Shown here one piece after another: positions 1-5,808 of a stretch of DNA of 8,653 bases. The notes beneath the pieces are model-generated. The model was not told where the DNA came from, did not search any database, and saw nothing but the letters and a program-made list of their open reading frames with translations. Each line of letters begins with the position of its first letter. The stretch's first letter is position 1. The position numbers and the translations under genes are program-made. Source of the stretch: CAVPRW01 sp046727435 [NCBI: bacterium] (GTDB lineage Bacteria; Tectomicrobia; Entotheonellia; J063); the NCBI GenBank assembly GCA_046727435.1, contig JBKPCR010000211.1, forward strand, positions 1 through 8,653, in the 5' to 3' direction.

Positions 1-234
1 CCCTCGCTTCCTCCCCCCATCCAGAGCTGAGGGGCTGGGGCAGCGCGCGCGGGAACTGCGGCATTGCCGCACGCTTCCACACGGGATCAGGGCAAAGCCT
101 GTCACCACGGGTATCGCCGCGGGCTCCCGGGGCCAACCTCAGCAACGGGCACACCGCACCACTGGCTCACCGGCCTCACACGACTCGCGGCCACGGTCGC
201 AAGTATCGCGCGCTTCGCGCGCCCCCGTTCCTTT

Positions 235-264
235 CCGTTATACGGCTGCGCAGCGGCGTAACGG
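235..264. repeat. Imperfect 30-bp palindrome
   Basis: The sequence begins CCGTTA and ends TAACGG, with the self-complementary centre GCTGCGCAGC. About 24 of 30 positions are symmetric. It follows the minus-strand gene ending at 295 and could be a transcription terminator or part of a degenerate attC stem. There is no U-tract after the stem on the minus strand, so the terminator reading is weak. Confidence 0.45.
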
Positions 265-281
265 CCTCATAAGGGTTAGGC
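256..281 (-). other. attC-like pair of recombination cores (short)
   Basis: On the minus strand GCCTAAC (281-275) is followed 12 nt later by GTTACGC (262-256). These fit the RYYYAAC...GTTRRRY outer boxes of integron attC sites, the second with one mismatch. They begin 13 nt after the DUF4365 stop codon, where a cassette attC belongs. At 26 nt the interval is far shorter than a normal attC, so it is either a remnant, or the true site extends into the palindrome at 235-264, or the match is chance. Confidence 0.3.
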
Positions 282-294
282 TGGAGATTCATGC

Positions 295-1151
295 CTAAGA
301 CTCTTCACCCAACTGCTTGAGTTCCTCGGTTATGGAGTCTATGATTGGCTGCAACGACTCTCTCGGCCAGTCCTTGTCGTCCTGACAGATCTCAATTGCT
401 TTCCGAAGATACGCACGGGCTGCAGTGCGGTCCCCAAGAACCGCGTTGATCTGCCCGAGCCACATGAAATGATTGTAGTGGTTCATGTCGAAGTGAGCCA
501 AAAACTCACAATACACTTTGGCGCTTGCGAGGTCTTGGGTCGCGGCGCAATGCTGAATGAGCGAGTATAAACCAGCGCGTACATTTTCTTTGATCCGCTT
601 AAGTTCAAGATCTGTGCGGGGGGCGGTGGCAGGTGCTTAACATAGCCGTCACCGCGAAAGACGGCTTGTCCGCGAAACAACTGAACGAGAGCGGTGTCTT
701 CCTTGATCCTTCCAATGAAGCCCTGGTTGCGATCACGCCCCTGTTCGAGCACGTTCGATCGGTCCATCGTCAGGTAGACTGTTGCAGCATCAGTCGTGAA
801 GATCTGTTCGATCAAGCGGTAGCGCAGTTGCTCGACAGACATCCAATGGCATATGCCTTGGGGTTCATCGTAGACAAGGAGGAAGACGGGAGACGGCTGT
901 TGCAGCCAGTAGACAAGGGTCGACTTGGGAATGGATCGACCCCACTTGTCATCAAAGTGCTCAGTACCTTTCGCTTGGATGTAGAATGGCAACGAGGGCG
1001 AATCGTTCTCAAGCAGCTCGCAGTAGAAGTCGATGCCTGGATCGGTCTCGTACTTCGTTGGGATCGAAAAGTATGCGAGGCGAGCCTTCACCTGAGCCTC
1101 ACCGATCGTGCCGAGGCGTGTCGTCCATGGGATTCTTGGTTTCGTGGTCAT
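295..1151 (-). pseudogene. DUF4365-domain predicted nuclease, frameshifted
   Basis: The protein starts at ATG 1151 (MTTKPRIPW) and reads in one frame to about 620. It then continues in a second frame to the TAG at 295. Joined, it would be about 285 residues. Residues 15-110 match the DUF4365 pattern: GE at 17-18, GIDF with D41, E45, and the QAK triad at 59-61 that resembles the D-x(n)-E-x-K core of PD-(D/E)XK nucleases. WLQQPSPVFLLVYDE follows, as in that family. The C-terminal part (second frame) is helical and TPR-like, for example WLGQINAVLGDRTAARAYLRKA. The shift falls in a run of six G on the plus strand (618-623) and is equivalent to one missing base. Without the shift, the first frame runs on into an unrelated tail ending at 483. 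The likely role, by family, is an accessory or defence-linked nuclease of unknown target. No strong ribosome binding site precedes the start. The frameshift may be real or a homopolymer error. Confidence 0.75.
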
Positions 1152-1216
1152 CGTGAATGCGCTCGCGTTGTAGTAGCACTCCGTAGCCCAAGGACTGCTT
1201 CAGCCACGCGCCGTCT

Positions 1217-1543
1217 TTACACCTCGGCTGCGAGCGGTTGCGGGGTCATTTTCTTGCCGATTTGACAAGCCACACCCTTGTCTAATTCCGATATAGCTTT
1301 CACCACGTAAATCCCTGATGGCCCTGGTCCATACGTGATCACGAGTGTCTGGCCTTTATACGAATATACCCTGTCGTGCATTGACATTATGTTTCCTTCG
1401 AAACGCACAAAGAATTTGCTCAATCGGTCCTGTGGGATATACGCCTCTTGACCAACCATGACCACTGTACCTGCGCTCTCGAGTTGTTGATAAGACTTTT
1501 CCTCGGCATGCGACAACGGATGAAAAGCCAAGAATGCCGCCAA
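1217..1543 (-). CDS. Small putative exported protein, unknown function
   Basis: I do not recognise a family. The first usable start in this frame is TTG 1543, giving 108 residues, but that start cuts into a signal peptide. The same frame upstream reads RKILRIASLAAFLAF and then HPLSHA before EEK, which is a good signal sequence with an AxA-like cleavage site (SHA/EE). The nearest ATG (1571) gives MPK one frame away, and removing one base near 1562 would yield MPKILRIASLAAFLAF in frame. The true start is therefore probably 1571 with a one-base insertion. The mature part is about 90 residues of mixed beta-type sequence (VVMVGQEAYI, QTLVITYGPGPSGIYVVKAI) with one Cys near the end. It is likely periplasmic. 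Only 65 bp separate its stop from the DUF4365 start, so both may share one cassette or transcript. Confidence 0.55.
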   Translation of the reverse strand: MAAFLAFHPLSHAEEKSYQQLESAGTVVMVGQEAYIPQDRLSKFFVRFEGNIMSMHDRVYSYKGQTLVITYGPGPSGIYVVKAISELDKGVACQIGKKMTPQPLAAEV

Positions 1544-1623
1544 TGATGCGATTCGAAGGATCTTTCGGCATATATTTTGTCAACTCCGACGCGGCTTCCC
1601 TTAATCATGGCCTAAAGCCTTCG

Positions 1624-1722
1624 AACTAACCGCGGGGGTGGCACCACCCTTGAGCTGGGTCAGCACCACCGCGCGACAAAGCGCCGCTGTCCCCCCCCGG
1701 CCGCTTCAGTGAGCGGTTAGGC
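1624..1722 (-). repeat. Candidate attC site after the toxin-antitoxin genes
   Basis: On the minus strand GCCTAAC (1722-1716) begins 28 nt after the antitoxin stop and GTTAGTT (1630-1624) lies 53 nt before the ATG at 1571 of the next gene. These are the expected outer boxes of an attC (the second has one mismatch) and are 99 nt apart, a normal attC length. The inner arms do not pair along their full length. Only a partial stem near the 3' box is visible (GCGG with CCGC, GGGTGG with CCACCC). I therefore rate this as a cassette boundary with a degenerate or hybrid attC rather than a clean site. Confidence 0.4.
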
Positions 1723-1750
1723 GCCTCTGCTCACCCCACGCTTGCCTCTT

Positions 1751-1996
1751 CTAGCGCTCCACGTCTTCCAGTTTAACCCCGCGACCGGACTGAAGGCTTT
1801 GCCGTGCGGCTTCGATCCGCCGTAGAAACCGAGGGTCATGCTCTAAGCGGTACTCAAACCAATCATCCTCTGATTTAAACCCAATCAGGATCCCCGCCGG
1901 CTTGCCGTGCCGCGTGATCACGATCGGCTCTTCTTCGGCCTGACGGAGGTATCGCGACAAATCGTCTTTGACTTCAGAGAGGGCTATTTCCTTCAT
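1751..1996 (-). CDS. Phd/YefM-family antitoxin
   Basis: This is an 81-residue antitoxin of a type II toxin-antitoxin pair. It should bind and neutralise the RelE/ParE toxin encoded just upstream and repress the shared promoter. The N-terminal half is the Phd/YefM fold: MKEIALSEVKDDLSRYLRQA (1-20), then PIVITRHGKPAGILIGF (24-40), the hallmark ITRHGKPAG segment that closes the DNA-binding domain. The C-terminal part (SEDDWFEYRLEHDPRFLRRI) is the toxin-binding tail. An in-frame extension to 2062 exists, but the ATG at 1996 is preceded by AGGAG at good spacing and matches the family start, so I chose it. The start lies inside the toxin gene, giving a 23-bp overlap and probable translational coupling. 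Order is toxin first, the reverse of most phd-yefM operons but seen in some RelE-Phd pairs. Confidence 0.9.
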   Translation of the reverse strand: MKEIALSEVKDDLSRYLRQAEEEPIVITRHGKPAGILIGFKSEDDWFEYRLEHDPRFLRRIEAARQSLQSGRGVKLEDVER

Positions 1997-2294
1997 TGGC
2001 TTCTCCTGCCTGGTCAAGCCAGGCGGCAGCCTGGGATTTGGGCACAATCGCCAAAATCTCAACAGCGGCTTCGGTCACGTCATAAAAGACTCGCAGTTCA
2101 CCGACACGCAAGCGAAATTGTGGCCGAGACAGGCCCCGAAGGCGCTTGATGCGGCTCTTGCTGGTCTTGGTCGGGGTATAACGCAAGTGCGTTTCGAGGG
2201 CGTCGCGCACCGCGGAGCGGAAGTTCGCCCTCAAGCGGCGTAAGTCTTCGATGGCTTCGGGTGCAAGGATGATCTCGTAGCGCATTCTGGCCAT
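1974..2294 (-). CDS. RelE/ParE-family toxin
   Basis: This is a 106-residue toxin if started at ATG 2294, or 103 residues if started at ATG 2285 (MRYEIILAP). Family features are in order: MRYEIILAPEAIEDLRRL (strand and helix 1), helix 2 FRSAVRDALETHL, the basic segment KSRIKRLRGLSRPQFRLRVG, then ELRVFYDV and VEILAIVPKSQAAAWL. The RLRVGELRVFYDV core is the usual active-site sheet of RelE/ParE proteins, which are either ribosome-dependent mRNA interferases or gyrase poisons. The sequence alone does not decide which. The promoter at 2295-2323 would start transcription at about 2288, downstream of ATG 2294, so ATG 2285 is the more likely start, on a nearly leaderless mRNA. The gene overlaps the antitoxin start and the pair makes a self-contained stabilising cassette. 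Confidence 0.9.
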   Translation of the reverse strand: MARMRYEIILAPEAIEDLRRLRANFRSAVRDALETHLRYTPTKTSKSRIKRLRGLSRPQFRLRVGELRVFYDVTEAAVEILAIVPKSQAAAWLDQAGEANEGNSPL

Positions 2295-2308
2295 AATATA
2301 GCCAGAAT
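2284..2308. promoter_or_regulatory. Palindromic operator over the toxin -10 and start
   Basis: A perfect 8-bp inverted repeat, ATTCTGGC (2284-2291) and GCCAGAAT (2301-2308), is separated by 9 bp. It encloses the -10 box and the ATG at 2294. The position fits a site where the Phd/YefM antitoxin, alone or with toxin, would block RNA polymerase for autoregulation. The binding is inferred from position and symmetry. Confidence 0.6.
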
Positions 2309-2323
2309 TTGGATCGCTCTCAA
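2295..2323 (-). promoter_or_regulatory. Sigma70-type promoter of the toxin-antitoxin genes
   Basis: The minus strand shows TTGAGA (2323-2318), a 17-bp spacer and TATATT (2300-2295), a near-consensus sigma70 promoter. Transcription would start at about A2288, 3 nt before ATG 2285. The promoter lies inside the cassette after the GTTAGGC core at 2348-2342, so the pair carries its own promoter, as is common for toxin-antitoxin cassettes. Confidence 0.7.
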
Positions 2324-2341
2324 GTAGGGATGTGGATAGGC

Positions 2342-2430
2342 GCCTAACAGTTGACAAGCCCCCTCGATAGAAGGGTCAGGCCTGTCGGCGACGGCATGGC
2401 TATTCGCGCCTTTCAGATGGCCTCCCAACG
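2342..2430 (-). other. Cassette junction with GTTAGGC core, stem unclear
   Basis: The minus strand has GTTAGGC at 2348-2342, the same core as at 2925-2919, placed just before the toxin promoter. It should be the 3' box of the attC belonging to the SHOCT gene, whose stop is at 2431. I cannot find a matching RYYYAAC box or a long stem between 2349 and 2430, only short self-complementary pieces. The attC is either degenerate or overlaps the end of the SHOCT gene. Confidence 0.35.
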
Positions 2431-2889
2431 TCACAGGCCCAAAATCTGCTTCTTCTTTTGTTGGAACTCTTCTTCGGAAACAACTCCTCTGTCGCGAAGC
2501 GATGCTAGCTTTTCAAACTCGTCCAATGAGGACGACTGCGTTGGCCGCGATGCAGCGGCAGCTATTCGTCTTTGAAGCTCATCTCGCAACCTCTCGAAGG
2601 CTGCTTGCTGACTGGCTCTGAACATGACGGTATTCTCGTCTTGTGTTCCCTGAAACAGCCCTCCCTTCGCCTCCTGGCCGCCGACAAAGGCGAACTGTAT
2701 GTACCCGTTCGTGAAGACATTCGCCTTCTTGAATTGGATCGAAGAAATCTGAGAAATGAGTATTTCCTTGTCGCCCTTGAGACCCTGCGTCATGAACGCA
2801 AGGACTCCCTTCCGTTTGATTCGAAGGATCGAATCCGTCAGCTCGAGCTGACCATTTTGGCCTTGTGCTTCTATGATCGTGACTGACAT
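2431..2889 (-). CDS. PH-like/SHOCT-domain protein
   Basis: This is a 152-residue soluble protein with no signal peptide or membrane segment. Residues 1-100 are a beta-rich module (TIIEAQGQNGQLELTDSILR, then ILISQISSIQFKKA, GYIQFAFVGG and TVMFRAS) that fits the DUF4429/bacterial PH-like domains. These often precede SHOCT. Residues 121-152 (SLDEFEKLASLRDRGVVSEE and on to KKKQILGL) are a clear SHOCT domain, a short C-terminal helical hairpin thought to mediate oligomerisation. Between them lies an Ala/Ser/Arg linker. ATG 2889 is preceded by AGGAGAGGTGG, a strong ribosome binding site, which fixes the start. The gene begins 30 nt after the attC core at 2925-2919 and appears intact. Its cellular role is unknown. 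Such two-domain proteins are frequent in phage-related and accessory regions. Confidence 0.85.
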   Translation of the reverse strand: MSVTIIEAQGQNGQLELTDSILRIKRKGVLAFMTQGLKGDKEILISQISSIQFKKANVFTNGYIQFAFVGGQEAKGGLFQGTQDENTVMFRASQQAAFERLRDELQRRIAAAASRPTQSSSLDEFEKLASLRDRGVVSEEEFQQKKKQILGL

Positions 2890-2918
2890 GTTGCCACCTC
2901 TCCTGTGGGTGAAAAAAA

Positions 2919-3102
2919 GCCTAACGCGGCGCTCACCTGCTGCCGAGAGCGGGAGCGGAGCGGACGCTGTAGGCAGTCAGGTGCAGCGCCAGACTGTGTG
3001 AAAACCCCGAAATCTGGCCCTTTGGGCGGCGTAACCCATTGGTTTTATTGAGGCACATTTTTGAAAAATTGAGTTTTCACACAGTCTGGCGCTTTGTTAG
3101 CT
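2919..3102 (-). repeat. Integron-type attC site interrupted by a MITE
   Basis: On the plus strand the site begins GCCTAAC (2919-2925) and ends TTTGTTAGC (3093-3101). Its arms GCGCTCACCTGCTGCC (2930-2945) and GGCAGTCAGGTGCAGCGC (2972-2989) pair as an imperfect hairpin in which two bases of the second arm have no partner. Such extrahelical bases are the signature that sets strand choice in integron attC recombination. The loop is about 26 nt. Removing the 99-bp insertion at 2990-3088 with one GCGC copy restores an attC of about 80 nt. The stop codon of the HNH remnant (3099-3097) lies within the outer box, typical of cassette genes, so this is that gene's attC and it is read on the minus strand. 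Confidence 0.75.
2990..3088. mobile_element. 99-bp MITE-like element inside attC
   Basis: The ends are a perfect 16-bp inverted repeat, CAGACTGTGTGAAAAC (2990-3005) and its complement (3073-3088). The element is flanked by GCGC on both sides (2986-2989 and 3089-3092), consistent with a 4-bp target duplication. It has no coding capacity and an A/T-richer interior than its surroundings. It must have been mobilised in trans by a transposase with matching ends. No element in this window has such ends, and I cannot name the parent IS family with confidence. Confidence 0.7.
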
Positions 3103-3308
3103 GCGGTCCCGCCCTTGATTCCCTCTCGCGTCCAACATCCTGCGGACTTCGCCGAGACTGTACGCGGGCTTCCTTCTGCACAGGATCGCGTGACAGTTGG
3201 CGCATATGGGGTGCAGGTCTCGGACAGGATCAACTGTGTACTCGTGCCCGATGTCCGCCAGTGGGGTGAGGTGATGGGCCTTTTTGCCTTCCTTCTCCTC
3301 ACCACATT
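3097..3308 (-). pseudogene. HNH endonuclease, C-terminal remnant
   Basis: After an in-frame stop just upstream of 3308, the minus strand reads CGEEKEGKKAHHLTPLADIG, then HEYTVDPVRDLHPICANCHA, then ILCRRKPAYSLGEVRRMLDA and 10 residues to TAA at 3099-3097. This is the C-terminal half of an HNH endonuclease: the AHHLTPL histidines, the Asp-Pro-x-x-Asp-Leu turn, and the CANCHAILCRR zinc/HNH segment. No start codon with a ribosome binding site exists in this frame and the N-terminal half is absent. In the neighbouring frame, a peptide running to ATG 3368 contains RMCAIQENNV, which could be the preceding Cys-rich part if one base is missing near 3300. The IS91-type transposase begins 90 bp away, so insertion of that element probably removed the gene's 5' end. 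Its stop codon lies within an attC, making it the first recognisable cassette gene of the array. Confidence 0.65.
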
Positions 3309-3328
3309 ATTTTCTTGAATAGCGCACA

Positions 3329-3387
3329 TACGTACAGTATAGTCAATGCCATTCCTTGTCACCTCCATACCCTTGATGCTGTACGTA
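3329..3387. repeat. Inverted repeat upstream of IS91-type transposase
   Basis: TACGTACAG (3329-3337) and CTGTACGTA (3379-3387) are 9-bp perfect inverted copies 41 bp apart, the second ending 10 bp before the transposase ATG. It may be a regulatory site or part of the element's end. IS91-type elements lack classic terminal inverted repeats but carry end-proximal palindromes. Confidence 0.4.
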
Positions 3388-3397
3388 GAGTGCTCTC

Positions 3398-4792
3398 ATG
3401 GCGCCTGCTGTTGCCACCTACGAACCACGGAATCCGAGCCACACGGTCCTCTATAAAGTGATTGCAGAACATCTTGAAACCTTTCTCGCCTCGCTCGATG
3501 CCGATCCCGATGCCACAGGCTTGCCTGCGTATGTGCAACGTGAGTTTTACGATTATTTGCAGTGCGGCATTCTCGCCCATGGTTTTCTCCGCCTGGGATG
3601 TGACACCTGCAAGCACGAGATGCTGCTGGCCTTCAGTTGCAAGCGGCGCGGGTTTTGTCCGTCGTGTGCGGGCCGGCGGATGGCCCAGACGGCGGCGCAC
3701 CTGGTCGAGTGTGTCATCCCCTGGGTCCCGACGCGCCAATGGGTGGTGTCGGTACCCATCCCCTTGCGGTACTGGATGGCAGCTTCAAAGGACCTGACGG
3801 CAAAGGTCCATACGATTATTCGGACCACGATCGCACAGTACTACGTGAACCAAGCAGTCAAACGTGGCATCGAGCGGCAGCAGGTCCAACCAGGGTCGGT
3901 GACGTTTCTCCAGCGATTCGGCGGCAGCCTCAATATGAATCTCCATTTTCATGTTGTCTTCCTTGAGGCCAAGGTCCTCCAGAAGATCAGTCGGCGGGTC
4001 ATCCGCACGCTGCGTCGGCTGGGATACCTGGAGGCGGGAATCGATGCAGCCGTAGCCACCGGGTATGATCCCTTGCGCAGCGACGAACCCGCGCTCGCGC
4101 GCACCCTGGCCGCCTCCGTCACGCAGCGCATCGCCTTTGGCGAGCGGGCCGGGCAGACGGTGCGACGGATTGGCTCGGGCTTTGGGTATGAAGGGGAACT
4201 CCCCGCACTCACGGGCCCCCGCTGTGCCAGTGTCCACGGGTTTTCGCTGCATGCCAACACCCAGGTGCCAGCCCATCGACGGGACCAGTTGGAGCGCTTG
4301 CTGCGGTACACGGCACGAGGTGCCGTGGCGCTGGAGCGGCTTGCAGAGGATGCCCATGGGGATCTCGTCTATACCTTCTCTCGGCCGTGGTCCCACGGCA
4401 CGACCGGCGTCAAACTCTCACCGTTGGAACTCTTGGAGAAACTGGCGGCGTTAGTGCCCCTGCCGCGCGTCCACCTTGTCCGCTATGCCGGCTGTTTGGC
4501 GCCGCACAGCACGCTGCGCGCGGCGATTATCCCGACGCCGCGCCAGCAGGGTGTGGAAGAGCCTGAGGCCAGCAGTGCCGCGCCGCACTGGAGCTGGGCG
4601 CGGCTCCTGAAGCGGGTGTTTGCCCTCGATCTGGCCACCTGCCCGTTTTGCCATTAGGGGATGCTGCGGATCATTGCCGCCATTATCCAGGAGTCGGTGA
4701 TCACGCGCATCTTGCGTCATCTCAAGCTGGCGTCCGTCCCACCTCCGATTGCTCCTGCCCGTTGTCGCCAAGAACTCTTCGCGTTCGACTAG
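3398..4792 (+). pseudogene. IS91-family HUH transposase, amber-interrupted
   Basis: From ATG 3398 (MAPAVATYEP) the frame is open to an internal TAG at 4655-4657, then continues in the same frame to TAG 4790-4792 (464 codons plus stop). Residues 60-95 form the zinc-binding domain (C68, C71, C81, C87, C90 in CDTC, SCKRRGFCPSC). The HUH nuclease motif is H183-F-H185 in NMNLHFHVVF. The likely catalytic tyrosine is Y304 in LLRYTARG. The family's C-terminal block LATCPFCH-stop-GMLRII is broken at a position where Gln (CAG) is usual, so CAG to TAG is the likely lesion. The frame after it (AAIIQESVITRILRHLKLAS, then PPPIAPARCRQE) is still conserved. Immediately after HVVFLE the sequence jumps to AKVLQKISRR. 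From memory of the family, some 30 residues are normally found between these, so an in-frame deletion near 3965-3975 is likely. The element would move by rolling-circle transposition. Exact ends are not visible. Confidence 0.85.
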
Positions 4793-5069
4793 TCCACGAC
4801 CCGTAGCGTGGTCTCGGAGGCGACGTGCGCGCCGCGGCGAGGTATTTCACCTCTTTACGCCTTGAAATCCCGTTTGAAATTGGCCCCCCCCGCCTGTCAC
4901 GCCGCCTGTCCTGCGGCCGTCCCCCCAGGGCACCCCTGAGGGCCCTACCCTATCCCATCCTGCGCGGCCTGTCCAGACCGCGCTCCGCCTGGCTTCGGGG
5001 CGCGCGGGCGGGGCCGCCGCGGCCGGCGGGGGAGGTGGGGGCGGACGCCGCCGGCGGGGGCGCCAAAGG
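4793..5069. other. Geneless GC-rich spacer between two transposases
   Basis: No supported gene. It probably contains the 3' end of the IS91-type element and its junction with the truncated IS481-type element. A short hairpin (AGGGC...GCCCT, about 4926-4945) could belong to the IS91 terminus. From about 4997 to 5060 the plus strand is extremely G-rich, with repeated GGGG and GGGGG runs. Open frames across it are GC-driven and carry no family features. Confidence 0.5.
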
Positions 5070-5741
5070 GCTTTTGAATTTCCTATCCGCCGCGCGACAG
5101 TTGCCCGGATCGTCGGCCGCTGCGGCTGGGCGCGCCTGCACGTGCTGGAGCTGCCGTCGACGTCGCGCCGCTACGAGCGGGCCGCGCCGGGCGAGCTGCT
5201 GCATTTGGATACCAAGAAACTCGGGCGGATTGTGCGCCCCGGTCATCGCGTGACCGGCGATCGGCGTGACACCGTGGACGGCGCCGGATGGGAGTTTGCG
5301 CACATGGCGGTCGACGATTTCTCTCGTCTGGCCGTCGGCGAGGTCCTGCCCGACGAGCGCCAGGGAACCGCCGTCGGCTTCCTGCGTCGGACGGTGCGCG
5401 GCTTGCGGCGGCTGGGTGTGCGTGTGGCCGCTGTCATGACTGACAACGGGTCCTGCTATCAATCCCACCGCTTCGCCGCCGCCTGCCGACGGCTTGGGGT
5501 GCGGCATCTTAGGACGCGGCGCTACACGCCTCGCACGAATGGCAAAGTCGAGCGCTTTATCAAGACCGCGCTGCTCGAGTAGGCCTATGCCCGCGTGTAC
5601 CGGCACTCCGACGACCGGCGCACGGCGCTGGACGCCTGGCTGCATCACTACAACTGGCATCGCCGCCACACGAGCCTCGGTGGCCAGTCCCCGATTACTC
5701 GGATCCTGCCCGCAGACAAGCTCGTGAGGCTTCACAGCTAG
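5070..5741 (+). pseudogene. IS481-family transposase, 5'-truncated with amber codon
   Basis: The recognisable protein starts in frame at about 5070 with AFEFPIRRATVARIVGRCGW, which is the end of the helix-turn-helix region. The preceding 100 or so residues of a normal IS481 transposase are missing and replaced by GC-rich DNA. The integrase core (rve) is intact: LHLDTKKLGRI with D at 5208-5210, AVDDFSRLA, MTDNGSCY with the second Asp, and TNGKVERF with the Glu 35 residues later, a D-D(35)E triad. An in-frame TAG at 5580-5582 follows KTALLE. The same frame resumes AYARVYRHSDDRRTALDAWL and HHYNWHRRHTSLGG, ending at TAG 5739-5741. The family normally has Trp there (LLREWAYAR), so TGG to TAG is likely. 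The loss of the N-terminus makes this an inactive remnant. No terminal repeats were found. Confidence 0.85.
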
Positions 5742-5808
5742 CCGGGATGGCCCGCACGCCGGCGAGCACCAAGAATCCGGGTGACGGCGACGGAGACGGC
5801 TTGTCGCG

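Larger units (their letters stand above)
1..294. other. Geneless GC-rich stretch at left edge
   Basis: I see no supported gene here on either strand. The open frames are short, have no ribosome binding site and encode low-complexity Arg/Pro/Ala-rich peptides, as expected from GC-rich noncoding DNA. The stretch holds a compact GC hairpin (GCGCGC-TTC-GCGCGC, about 207-222), the longer imperfect palindrome at 235-264 and attC-like cores at 256-281. It lies downstream of the minus-strand DUF4365 gene, so it is probably its 3' flank or the tail of a cassette. Confidence 0.5.

Noticed and set aside
64-261. Plus-strand 65-codon open frame at the left edge
   Set aside because: Low-complexity composition, no ribosome binding site, and it overlaps a palindrome; probably chance in GC-rich DNA.
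618-623. Programmed -1 frameshift in the DUF4365 gene
   Set aside because: The C run does not form a canonical X-XXY-YYZ heptamer in the reading frame. A missing base or phase-variable tract is simpler.
633-1265. Plus-strand 210-codon open frame
   Set aside because: Antisense to the DUF4365 gene, whose protein has clear family motifs. No recognisable domain on this strand.
2890-2930. Rho-independent terminator at the A-run near 2912-2918
   Set aside because: The run lies between the attC core and the SHOCT ribosome binding site with no GC stem next to it in the right orientation.
3785-4396. Minus-strand 203-codon open frame
   Set aside because: Antisense shadow of the IS91-type transposase.
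4655-5582. Reassignment of TAG as a sense codon to explain two in-frame ambers
   Set aside because: Other genes here, including both transposases at their true ends and the antitoxin and DUF4365 genes, use TAG as terminator.
4950-5735. Minus-strand 261-codon open frame
   Set aside because: Longest frame in this stretch, but antisense to the IS481 integrase core and rich in GC-driven residues with no domain.
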